From positions 868,001-932,000 of the forward strand of contig NZ_VTFV01000002.1 in assembly GCF_009192745.1 (NCBI RefSeq): a stretch of DNA of 64,000 bases. Reading direction: 5' to 3'. The notes beneath the pieces are model-generated. The model was given only the letters and a program-made list of their open reading frames with translations, made no database searches and was not told the DNA's origin. The stretch is from Arthrobacter citreus. GTDB lineage: Bacteria; Actinomycetota; Actinomycetes; Actinomycetales; Micrococcaceae. Made by a program: the position numbers and the translations under genes. How positions within the stretch are numbered: the stretch's first letter is position 1; every line of letters begins with the position of its first letter. Positions 50,181 to 58,097 of the stretch are shown here, piece after piece.

Positions 50181-51422
50181 ATGAGCAGAGCTGCAGCCGT
50201 GCGGGAGGCTCCCGCACATCCACGGCTCGCGGACGCACTGCGCGGACAGCCGAAAACAGTGTGGGTCACGGCCTTTGCCGCTGTGATCGCGTTTATGGGT
50301 ATTGGCCTGGTGGACCCGATCCTCAACACCATCACCGAGGAACTCGGCGCTTCCCCCACGGAAACCACCCTGCTGTTCGGTTCCTACCTGGGCGTCCAGG
50401 TCCTTGCCATGCTGCTGACCGGAGTGATGTCCTACCGCTTCGGTGCCAAGCGCACCCTGGTGACGGGGCTGGTGCTCATTGTGCTCGCCGCGGGGGCGTG
50501 CGCGCTGGCGAACAGCATTGAGACGCTCGTGTGGCTGAGGGCCGTCTGGGGACTGGGCAACGCCTTCTTCATCGCCACGGCACTCTCGGTCATCGTTGGT
50601 GCCGCAGCCGGCGGGCAGGCCGGAGCCATCCTGCTGTATGAGGCCGCACTGGGCGTGGGCCTCGCCGTCGGGCCGCTCCTGGGCGCCGCGCTGGGCACCA
50701 TCTCCTGGCGGGGGCCGTTCGCCGGCACCGCTGTGCTCATGGCTGTTGGGGTGATCCTGTGCCTGGCCATGCTGGCCAAGGACAAAGACAAATCCGCGCG
50801 GCAGAAGATCCGGCTCGTGGATCCCCTCCTGGCACTGCGGAACCGGAACCTGCTGATGACATCCCTCGGTTCGGCGTTCTACACCGCTGCGTTCTTCTCG
50901 ATCATTGCCTGGTCGCCGTTTGTGCTGGAAGAAGGAGCCTTCTTCGTTGGCTTTGTCTTCTTCGGCTGGGGCCTGTGCGTGGCGGTTTCATCAGTGGTGC
51001 TGGCACCGAAGGTGGCCGGCTGGTTCGGTGAGCGCGGGGGAGCGGTGCTCACGGTGCTCATCTACGCGCTGGTGCTGCTGGGCATGGCTGCCGGAAACAA
51101 GACCGTGGTGGTGATCGGGATCGTTGTCTCAGGCATCTTCTCCGGCATCCTGAACACCCTCTTCACCGGCACCGCGATGAGCTCGGGTACGGGACCACGG
51201 GCGGTGAACAGCGCCGGCTACAACTTCCTGCGCTGGTTCGGCGGAGCTGTCTCGGCCATCCTTGTGGGCCACATCGCGCAGTGGCTGGGCATGCGCGCAC
51301 CGTTCTGGGTCGGCGCCATCTGCTGCGCCGTAGCTGCGGGACTGCTGCTCCTGCGCAGCGGTGCCGGCGATCCGGATCCGCACGACGTGCCGGACGCCGC
51401 AGCCGCCGTCGGCGCCGACTAG
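50181..51422 (+). CDS. MFS efflux transporter
   Basis: A 413-residue transporter with twelve predicted helices, DHA1-like. The N-terminal half has FMGIGLVDPILNTI in helix 1 and SYRFGAKRTLVTG as the loop-2/3 signature. GAAAGG precedes the ATG. It is paired with the MarR gene in what is probably a two-gene operon. Similar proteins export drugs or siderophores; substrate unknown. Confidence 0.87.
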   Translation: MSRAAAVREAPAHPRLADALRGQPKTVWVTAFAAVIAFMGIGLVDPILNTITEELGASPTETTLLFGSYLGVQVLAMLLTGVMSYRFGAKRTLVTGLVLIVLAAGACALANSIETLVWLRAVWGLGNAFFIATALSVIVGAAAGGQAGAILLYEAALGVGLAVGPLLGAALGTISWRGPFAGTAVLMAVGVILCLAMLAKDKDKSARQKIRLVDPLLALRNRNLLMTSLGSAFYTAAFFSIIAWSPFVLEEGAFFVGFVFFGWGLCVAVSSVVLAPKVAGWFGERGGAVLTVLIYALVLLGMAAGNKTVVVIGIVVSGIFSGILNTLFTGTAMSSGTGPRAVNSAGYNFLRWFGGAVSAILVGHIAQWLGMRAPFWVGAICCAVAAGLLLLRSGAGDPDPHDVPDAAAAVGAD

Positions 51423-51457
51423 CGCGCCGCCGTCGGGCGTCCCTTCCCCTAAACCGA

Positions 51458-51513
51458 CGAGAGGCCACTTACGGCTCTTTCCAGGCGTGAAAAGAGCCGT
51501 AAGTGGCCTCTCG
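51458..51513. repeat. 56-bp palindromic element, copy D (divergent sequence)
   Basis: Perfect 23-bp arms (51458-51480 and 51491-51513) around a 10-nt loop, total 56 bp, starting CGAGA and ending TCTCG like copies A-C but with an unrelated interior (GGCCACTTACGGCTC). It lies 35 nt after the MFS stop and 17 nt beyond the 3' end of convergent asd, and probably terminates both. Confidence 0.85.
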
Positions 51514-51530
51514 AAGCTGGCGGTGAATTT

Positions 51531-52673
51531 CTAGAGGTTGCCGGTCGCGATGCGCAGCATCCGGCGCAGCGGCTCGGCGGCACCCCAGAGCAGCTGGTCG
51601 CCGATGGTGAACGCGCTGATGTACTCCGGGCCCATTTCAAGCTTGCGGATACGGCCCACCGGAATGTCCAGCGTTCCGGTCACAGCCACCGGGGTGAGCT
51701 GTTCCATGGTGGCTTCCTTGGTGTTCGGAACCACCTTGGCCCACTGGTTGTCCGCGTCGATGATCCGTTCAATCTCGGCGACGGAAAGGTCTTCGGTGAG
51801 CTTGAGGGTCAGGGCCTGGGAGTGTGAGCGCATGGCGCCGATGCGGACGCAGAGTCCGTCGAAGGGAATCCTGCCGGAATCGGAGCCGAGGCCGAGGATC
51901 TTGTTGGTCTCCGCGCCGCCCTTCCACTCTTCCTTGGACTGCCCGTTGCCCAGGTCGGCGTCGATCCACGGGATCACGGAACCGGCCAGCGGAACGCCGA
52001 ACTGGGAAGAATCCATGGACGGATCCTTCTGCTGGGCCAGCACTGCGCGGTCGATTTCAAGGATGGCCGACGCCGGATCGGCGAGGTTCGCTGCCACGGC
52101 GGAGTTCAGGGCACCGAACTGGTTGAGCAGCTCACGCATGTGCCGGGCACCGCCGCCGGACGCTGCCTGGTAGGTCATGGAAGTGCCCCACTCCACGAGG
52201 CCGTTGCGGAACAGTCCGCCCAGGCCCATGAGCATGCAGGAGACGGTGCAGTTGCCGCCCACGAAGTTCTTCACGCCGCGGGCCAGCCCGGCATCGATGA
52301 CGTCCCGGTTGACCGGATCCAGCACGATGATGGCGCTGTCATCCATGCGCAGGGTGGAGGCGGCATCGATCCACAGGCCGTCCCAGCCGGCGTCGCGCAG
52401 CTTCGGGTAAACCTCGGAGGTGTAGTCACCGCCCTGGGTCGTAACAATAATCGGCAGCTTGGCCAGCGTCTGGACGTCGTAGGCATCCTGCAGGGGGCCC
52501 GCACCTTCAGCGAAGGACGGCGCTGCGCCGCCCGCGTTGGAGGTGGAGAAGAAGACGGGGTTGATCAGGTCGAAATCGCCTTCCTCCTGCATGCGCTGCA
52601 TAAGGACGGAACCGACCATGCCCCGCCAGCCGACGAAGCCCGCGGTAGGGACAGAAGAAGCTGCTGAAGTCAT
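51531..52673 (-). CDS. asd: aspartate-semialdehyde dehydrogenase, enterobacterial type
   Basis: A 380-residue NADP-dependent enzyme of the aspartate pathway (lysine, threonine, methionine, DAP). The start [19 protein letters not shown] is that of the E. coli-like Asd class, unlike the shorter Asd of many actinobacteria; the catalytic Cys is C142 in GGNCTVSCM. On the minus strand -10 TAGACT (52685-52680) ends 6 nt before the ATG, inside the 24-nt gap after folA, giving the gene its own leaderless promoter. Confidence 0.94.
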   Translation of the reverse strand: MTSAASSVPTAGFVGWRGMVGSVLMQRMQEEGDFDLINPVFFSTSNAGGAAPSFAEGAGPLQDAYDVQTLAKLPIIVTTQGGDYTSEVYPKLRDAGWDGLWIDAASTLRMDDSAIIVLDPVNRDVIDAGLARGVKNFVGGNCTVSCMLMGLGGLFRNGLVEWGTSMTYQAASGGGARHMRELLNQFGALNSAVAANLADPASAILEIDRAVLAQQKDPSMDSSQFGVPLAGSVIPWIDADLGNGQSKEEWKGGAETNKILGLGSDSGRIPFDGLCVRIGAMRSHSQALTLKLTEDLSVAEIERIIDADNQWAKVVPNTKEATMEQLTPVAVTGTLDIPVGRIRKLEMGPEYISAFTIGDQLLWGAAEPLRRMLRIATGNL

Positions 52674-52697
52674 GCCTTCAGTCTAGGGCAGGGGTTC

Positions 52698-53360
52698 TCA
52701 GCCGTCCTGCTCGGTTACGTTCCGGTTCCGGGTCCACAGCGCGAACCTGTACTGCAGTCCGTTCGCGGACGTGTACCAGTCCTGTGCCGGGCTGACGCCG
52801 CTGAACGTCCAGTCTGCCCCCAGATGAGGGGCATAGCTGTCGCCCTCAGTCTCGGTGTTGATCACCGTGACCACCGCAACATCCGCCAGGGGCTCGGCCT
52901 CGGCATATACCTGGGATCCGCCTACGATCCAGATTCGGCTGCTGCCTTCACTTCCTTCAGCGGCTTCCAGCGCAGCTTCCAGGGACGGCACGACGACGGC
53001 GCCCGTCGGTTCCAGCTCGGCGGCCAGTCCCTCACGGGAGGAAATCACAATGTTCTTCCGCCCCGGCAGCGGCCGGAACGCTTCCGGGAAGGACTCCCAG
53101 GTGCGCCGGCCCATGATGACGGGGTGTCCCAGTGTGCTGGCCTTGAAATGCGCGAGGTCTTCAGGCAGGTGCCAGGGCATGCCGCCGTCCTTGCCGATGA
53201 CGCCGTCGGTGGTCTGCGCCCAGATCATGCCAACGAGCGGCACGCCGGTGTTCCCGTAGCCCCGGGCTGCCAGGGCGTCGTTGAGTTCCAGCCCCTCTTC
53301 GCCGGCGCGGCCGACGGGGTAGTAGCGGGTTGAATCTGCGAACCTGTTCGATTCAGTCAA
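52698..53360 (-). CDS. folA: dihydrofolate reductase with N-terminal extension
   Basis: A 220-residue protein. From about residue 50 it is a normal DHFR: MIWAQTTDGVIGKDGGMPWHLPED-like start region with the substrate Asp/Glu in HLPEDLAHF, GRRTWESF and IVGGSQVY. The first about 48 residues (MTESNRFADSTRYYPVGRAG...) are an extension. The TTG at 53360 is preceded by AAAGGG and lies 13 nt after the thyA stop; a start at the internal VGMIWAQ would give a standard-length DHFR. It regenerates the folate that ThyA oxidises. Confidence 0.85.
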   Translation of the reverse strand: MTESNRFADSTRYYPVGRAGEEGLELNDALAARGYGNTGVPLVGMIWAQTTDGVIGKDGGMPWHLPEDLAHFKASTLGHPVIMGRRTWESFPEAFRPLPGRKNIVISSREGLAAELEPTGAVVVPSLEAALEAAEGSEGSSRIWIVGGSQVYAEAEPLADVAVVTVINTETEGDSYAPHLGADWTFSGVSPAQDWYTSANGLQYRFALWTRNRNVTEQDG

Positions 53361-53373
53361 GACGGGTGCCCTT

Positions 53374-54180
53374 TCACACGGCGATAGGTGCCTTGATGCC
53401 GGGGTGGTGCTGGTAATCCAGGACCTCGAAGTCATCAAGCTCATAGTCGAAGATGCTGGCAGGCTTCCGCCTCAGCCGCAGTTTAGGATACGGGAACGGT
53501 GAGCGGGACAGCTGTTCCGTTACCTGGTCCAGATGGTTGTCGTAGATGTGCACGTCGCCGCCGGTCCAGACGAACTCGCCCGGCTCCAGGCCCACCTGCT
53601 GCGCCACCATCAGGGTGAGCAGCGCGTAGGAGGCAATGTTGAACGGCACGCCCAGGAAGGTGTCCGCAGAACGCTGGTAGAGCTGGCAGGAGAGCTTGCC
53701 GTCCGCCACGTAGAACTGGAACATGGCGTGGCACGGAGGCAGCGCCATGTTCTCCACTTCTGCCGGGTTCCAGGCAGTGACTATGTGCCGCCGTGAATCC
53801 GGGTTGTTCTTCAGGCCGTCGACCAGCTTCGCGATCTGGTCGATCTGCCCGCCGTCCGGCGTGGGCCAGGAGCGCCACTGGACGCCGTAGACCGGCCCCA
53901 GCTCGCCGTCGTCGTCCGCCCATTCATCCCAGATGGTGACGCCGCGTTCCTGCAGCCAGCGGACATTCGAGTCTCCGCGCAGGAACCACAGCAGTTCCAG
54001 CGCCACGGACTTGAAGTGCACGCGCTTGGTGGTGATCAGCGGGAAGGACTCGCTGAGGTCGAAGCGCATCTGGCGGCCAAAGACACTGCGCGTACCGGTG
54101 CCGGTGCGGTCGGACTTCGGGGTGCCGTGCGCCAGGATGTCGCGCAGCAGGTCTTCGTACGGAGTGGGAATCGTGGTCAC
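53374..54180 (-). CDS. thyA: thymidylate synthase
   Basis: A 268-residue enzyme that methylates dUMP to dTMP with methylene-THF. Catalytic C150 is in [23 protein letters not shown] and [17 protein letters not shown] bind dUMP phosphate and base. The GTG start overlaps the gntR stop by 4 nt, yet -10 TAGACT (minus, 54192-54187) ends 6 nt before it, so it also has a probable leaderless promoter inside gntR. thyA-folA pairing is common. Confidence 0.96.
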   Translation of the reverse strand: MTTIPTPYEDLLRDILAHGTPKSDRTGTGTRSVFGRQMRFDLSESFPLITTKRVHFKSVALELLWFLRGDSNVRWLQERGVTIWDEWADDDGELGPVYGVQWRSWPTPDGGQIDQIAKLVDGLKNNPDSRRHIVTAWNPAEVENMALPPCHAMFQFYVADGKLSCQLYQRSADTFLGVPFNIASYALLTLMVAQQVGLEPGEFVWTGGDVHIYDNHLDQVTEQLSRSPFPYPKLRLRRKPASIFDYELDDFEVLDYQHHPGIKAPIAV

Positions 54181-54587
54181 GGCTCCAGTCTAGTGTCGAA
54201 GCGTCTCCGGGACAGCGAATCCGCCAGGAGCGAGAGCACAAGGGCGTCGGGAAGCCCGTGCCGGTGCGCAGTGGAGACAAGGTGGCCGACGGCGGCGCCC
54301 ACCTCGGCTGGGACACTGCCCGGGCCACTCGTAGGCGTGGCAGCACGCTGCGCTATGGCCGTGCCCCGGCGGCGCAGCGCGGTGACGGTTCCCTCGGCTT
54401 CGAGTTCCTTGTAGGCCCGGGCGACCGTACCCGGGGCCACGCCAAGGTCAGCGGCCAGCATGCGGATGGTGGGCAGCCTCTCACCCGGTGACAGGACTCC
54501 TGCTGTTGCCAGGGCGCTCACCTGTGAGCGGATCTGTTCGTACGGAGGAACAGGGGAGGCCAGATCCACCCGGATCTGTGCGCTCAT
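54177..54587 (-). CDS. GntR-family regulator, YtrA-like
   Basis: A 136-residue GntR regulator: the winged HTH (about 10-75) has [20 protein letters not shown] and [20 protein letters not shown]; the C-terminus is a short helical arm rather than a FadR or UbiC effector domain, the mark of YtrA-type proteins. Its start overlaps the membrane-protein stop by 4 nt and its stop overlaps thyA. YtrA regulators usually control an adjacent transporter, here presumably the membrane protein. Confidence 0.87.
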   Translation of the reverse strand: MSAQIRVDLASPVPPYEQIRSQVSALATAGVLSPGERLPTIRMLAADLGVAPGTVARAYKELEAEGTVTALRRRGTAIAQRAATPTSGPGSVPAEVGAAVGHLVSTAHRHGLPDALVLSLLADSLSRRRFDTRLEP

Positions 54588-56302
54588 GCCCGCTGCGCCG
54601 GGGGAAGCTCTGCCTGCTCGGCGTAGCGCGGATCATCCGGGAAGTGGGACGGACCAAACTGGCGCCAGGCAACCACGACTGCGGCGAGCAGCAGAAGGGT
54701 GCTCGCCGCGCTGGCCTGCTGGACCAGCGGCGCCAGCCAGTCCAGGGGAGGTTCGAGAGGGATGTCGGGGTTATAGGTGCTGGCCCAGCGGCTCTGGCGG
54801 GAGACATCGGTGAGCACCAGCCCGGCAGCGGCCAGGCACGTGGCGGTGCTCGTCCGGGCCAGACGGAACAGCGCCACCCTTCGAAGCCTGAGGTCAGTGT
54901 CCCGGTCACCGGACAATGCAGGCCTGGCAAGGACCTTACGGGATACCAGGTCGGTCGCCAGCGGCAGGAGCAGGACCAAAAGGGCAGAGCTGAGGGCAAA
55001 CCGCCAATCGAAAAAGGGCTCGGGGATTATTGCACCGCCCGCCGAAGGGGCATCCTGGTGGCTGCGGATGCTGGCTTCAGCCTCGGCGTAGCCTAGGGCC
55101 GCGCGGTCAATTGACGGGCCGAGCAGTGCTGCACCCAGAAGGACGCCGAGGGTCAGCGCTGCCCCTGCCGTCCCGGTCCACATCAGCCAGCGGGGCGTTC
55201 GGAGGAACTCTGCGGAGTCCGCGTCCATCGGCTCCGCGGCGGCCAGAGTCCTGCGGATGCGACGGGTATGGTTGTACTCCGCCGCGGCGCACAGTGCCGT
55301 GAAGGTTACCGCCGCCGCAGCCAGGGCGAGGACCGCGGCAACACGGTGCTGCATCGCCAGGGCGAAGACGATGATTCCGACGAAGCCTGCAGCTGCCGGT
55401 CCGGCAATGGTCAGGCGCAGGCTGGCGGCCATGGACTTCACCCCGAGCGGGGACAGTGCGGGGGCGTCCGGGCTGCCGGAACCGGACGGTTCCGGCAGGG
55501 GGACCCGGGGCGCCCGCGCCAGGAGGGTCAGGATGCCGCCGAAGACGATCCAGAGGGATACATACCGCAGTGCTTCACCGCCCGCGCTGAGTCCGGGTGG
55601 ATCCGGGTAGTTCGAGAGGAAGACGCCCCCGGACGAGGCCAGCATGATCATGACGCCGGCCGCGGTGCGCATGACCCGGTGGGCTGAGGCGAGGCGGAGC
55701 ACGGCGTCGGCTTCCGGTGCCGTACCCGGAACGACGGGCCGCACGGAGATGAGCTTGAGGACCCCGGCGACCGCGGCCACGGTGAGCAGCAGCCAGGGAG
55801 CCCATCCCGTCAGGAGGTGCTGAGTGGAAGCGGAGCCGGGGTCGCGGGCCAGGGTGGTCCCCAGGATGAGCAGGTTATAGGCCAGGAAAAAACAGGCCAC
55901 CCAGGTCATGTAGCGGGGGATCAGCCCGCGGACTCCACGGTGCTGCAGCCGGGCAGTGCGGACGGTTCCCCGCGGGCGGGGCCAGGTCAGTTCACCAACG
56001 GCCAGCACAGCCAGGGAGAAGACTGTGGGAGCCCCCAGCTGTACCAGGGCGGAGGAAACGGCATAGTGTCCGTCCCACCAGAGTTCGCCGCCCGTTTCCC
56101 GGAGCACGGGCTGGAGCACTCCCGGGAGCCACAGAGCCGTGCCCAGGGCCACTATACCGATGCGGCGGGCGTACTTTTGGGCAGCTTCCGTCACGGTCCG
56201 CGTTTCACTTCCCGGCCTGGGCCGGACGGTAAGCACCACAAAAGCGACGACGGCGGCGCAGAAAAGGATGGTGCCAAGAGCCGATATTGCGGCCGCAGCC
56301 AT
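54584..56302 (-). CDS. unknown polytopic membrane protein
   Basis: A 572-residue protein with about twelve or thirteen hydrophobic helices spread over its length and no recognised domain or enzymatic motif. Polar loops of note are a Pro/Ser/Gly-rich one at about 270-285 and one at about 415-435 (before PEPFFDWRFAL). It is the first gene of a tight minus-strand series with gntR, thyA, folA and asd. It could be a transporter or a sensor; no function is assigned. Confidence 0.75.
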   Translation of the reverse strand: MAAAAISALGTILFCAAVVAFVVLTVRPRPGSETRTVTEAAQKYARRIGIVALGTALWLPGVLQPVLRETGGELWWDGHYAVSSALVQLGAPTVFSLAVLAVGELTWPRPRGTVRTARLQHRGVRGLIPRYMTWVACFFLAYNLLILGTTLARDPGSASTQHLLTGWAPWLLLTVAAVAGVLKLISVRPVVPGTAPEADAVLRLASAHRVMRTAAGVMIMLASSGGVFLSNYPDPPGLSAGGEALRYVSLWIVFGGILTLLARAPRVPLPEPSGSGSPDAPALSPLGVKSMAASLRLTIAGPAAAGFVGIIVFALAMQHRVAAVLALAAAAVTFTALCAAAEYNHTRRIRRTLAAAEPMDADSAEFLRTPRWLMWTGTAGAALTLGVLLGAALLGPSIDRAALGYAEAEASIRSHQDAPSAGGAIIPEPFFDWRFALSSALLVLLLPLATDLVSRKVLARPALSGDRDTDLRLRRVALFRLARTSTATCLAAAGLVLTDVSRQSRWASTYNPDIPLEPPLDWLAPLVQQASAASTLLLLAAVVVAWRQFGPSHFPDDPRYAEQAELPPAQRA

Positions 56303-56371
56303 AGGATCCCCCGGGACTCTGGATGTCAGATTGTGCCAAGTCTCTGGTACATAACTCCGTCCGTCAATCCC

Positions 56372-56427
56372 CGAGATGACAGAAACTGCCCGTATGAGCG
56401 CTCATACGGGCAGTTTCTGTGATCTCG
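56372..56427. repeat. 56-bp dispersed palindromic element, copy C
   Basis: 28+28 bp palindrome centred at 56399/56400, tip ATGAGC/GCTCAT, core arms as in copies A and B. It starts 5 nt beyond the ferritin gene's 3' end (minus strand) and lies upstream of the membrane-protein gene. Confidence 0.9.
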
Positions 56428-56432
56428 AGGGG

Positions 56433-56957
56433 TTAGAGGGCGCCGCCGGCCGCCTCGGGTGCACCGGCGTCGTCCCCGCCGTCTCCCACGCGTTCGCGGG
56501 CCATGAAGTTCTCCAGGTCGAACAAGTTGTCCGCCCGGCGGGCCACGGTCAGCAGCGTGCTCATCGAGGCGACCTCCTCCACCTGTTCCTTAAGGAACCA
56601 GAGCATGAACTGTTCGCCCAGCGCATCGCCTTCCGCGCGTGCTGCTGCGAACAGGGCTTCGATCTGGGCGGTGACCTGCTTCTCCTGGGCCAAAGCCAGG
56701 GCGATCGGCTCGACGACGTCACTGAAGTCGTTCTTCACGGGATCGACGCCGGGAATCCGGACGGGCAGGTCGCGGTCCAGCATGTACTGGACCAGCATCA
56801 TGGCGTGGTTCCGCTCTTCGACAGACTGGGCGTAGAAGTGGCGGGCCAGCTGCGGAAGGTCTTCGCCGTCGAAGTACACGGCCATGGCCACATACTGCTG
56901 CGACGCGTTGAACTCGTTGCCAATCTGGGCTTCAAGGAGATCAGTGAATTTGCTCAT
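56433..56957 (-). CDS. ftn: ferritin (non-heme)
   Basis: A 174-residue bacterial ferritin that stores iron as a 24-mer shell. The ferroxidase site is built from a Glu in QIGNEFNAS (about 17), Glu and His in VEERNHAM, and a Glu in LAQEKQV. The last about 15 residues are an acidic Asp/Gly/Ala-rich tail. -10 TATTGT (minus, 56969-56964) ends 6 nt before the ATG (leaderless type). Single gene. Confidence 0.93.
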   Translation of the reverse strand: MSKFTDLLEAQIGNEFNASQQYVAMAVYFDGEDLPQLARHFYAQSVEERNHAMMLVQYMLDRDLPVRIPGVDPVKNDFSDVVEPIALALAQEKQVTAQIEALFAAARAEGDALGEQFMLWFLKEQVEEVASMSTLLTVARRADNLFDLENFMARERVGDGGDDAGAPEAAGGAL

Positions 56958-57050
56958 GGGGACACAATATGCCCGCTGACCTGCGGAGAAAAGGACGGAT
57001 AGGCTTAGCTCGCCAAGGTTTGGCTTCCCTCAGCACCGTGCCCGGAGAAG

Positions 57051-58097
57051 CTAGTCGTCGAACGGCCGGTACCGCTCCAGCGAGATGATCCGCCGGGGAT
57101 TCCGCCGGCTCACCTGGCAGACCACCACCTCGCCCGGGGCAAGGTAGGGATCCTTGTCCGGCAGGAGCGCCGCCATCCAGTCCTCCATCTGCTCGGCGAG
57201 AACACCGAAGACCAGCGGCAGCACCGGGCGATGCGTGCATAATGCCACCGGGCGGGCCTTCTCGAACAGATTGTCCACCGCCAGCCGTGCCTTGCCAGGC
57301 TTGCGCTTGGCATTGTGCTCGGTGAGGGCATCCACGGTCTTGAACTTGGGTTTGCGCGTATTCACATACGGACCCATGGTCTGCACGCAGCGAAGCCACG
57401 GGCTGGATACCACCCGGTCCGGATGCCAGGCCTGCAGCAGCCGCGACACGGCCTTGGCCTGTCGCTGGCCGGTGGCAGCCAGCGGACGGTCGCCTTCGGC
57501 ACGTGCCCAGGACGAACGCGGTTTTGCTTTGGCATGGCGGACAATGATGAGCGGCCAGGTGTCCAGGTCGCCGTCCTGATGGGCGGTGACGAGTGCCTCG
57601 AGGGGAAGCCGGTCCGTGGGATTGGTCAAGAGGGCCGCGGCTTCCTCCGGGGGGCACCACCGAACGCCGTCCACTTCTTTTCCGTCGGGACGGGGTTTGG
57701 CGTTGGTTCCGTTGGCGGCCCAGTAATGCACGGCCTTGATTCCGGAAGAGACCGGATATCGGGTTTCCGGCAGCGCGATGCCAAGCCGGATGTCCAGCCC
57801 GATTTCCTCTTTCACTTCCCGGACCGCACATTCCGGAATGGTCTCGCCGGAGTCCAGTTTTCCTTTCGGCCAGGACCAGTCGTCATACCGCGGCCGGTGG
57901 ATCAGCAGTACTTCAAGCTGGTCGCCGCGCACGCGCCAGCACAGGGCCCCGGCAGCGACAACCTTGGGGTCGCCGGCCAGGTCGAGTGCTGTCGCTTTGC
58001 CGTTCAGCAGCAGGGCGGCAGTGTCTTCCGGCGTATCCCGTCCATCGCCGGGAGTGTCCAGCGGCAGGCGTTCCGCAGCGGGCTCCTCGGTGTGCAT
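57051..58097 (-). CDS. mutT1: Nudix hydrolase fused to histidine phosphatase (MutT1-like)
   Basis: A 348-residue fusion. The N-terminal Nudix domain carries a complete 23-residue box at 79-101 (starting GKLDSGE, ending REVKEEIG). From about residue 180 a histidine-phosphatase domain begins with IIVRHAKAK and has a second His in CTHRPVLPL. This is the architecture of mycobacterial MutT1, which hydrolyses 8-oxo-dGTP and diadenosine polyphosphates. Its ATG overlaps the ppk stop by one base, as expected for the conserved ppk-mutT1 pair. Confidence 0.92.
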   Translation of the reverse strand: MHTEEPAAERLPLDTPGDGRDTPEDTAALLLNGKATALDLAGDPKVVAAGALCWRVRGDQLEVLLIHRPRYDDWSWPKGKLDSGETIPECAVREVKEEIGLDIRLGIALPETRYPVSSGIKAVHYWAANGTNAKPRPDGKEVDGVRWCPPEEAAALLTNPTDRLPLEALVTAHQDGDLDTWPLIIVRHAKAKPRSSWARAEGDRPLAATGQRQAKAVSRLLQAWHPDRVVSSPWLRCVQTMGPYVNTRKPKFKTVDALTEHNAKRKPGKARLAVDNLFEKARPVALCTHRPVLPLVFGVLAEQMEDWMAALLPDKDPYLAPGEVVVCQVSRRNPRRIISLERYRPFDD

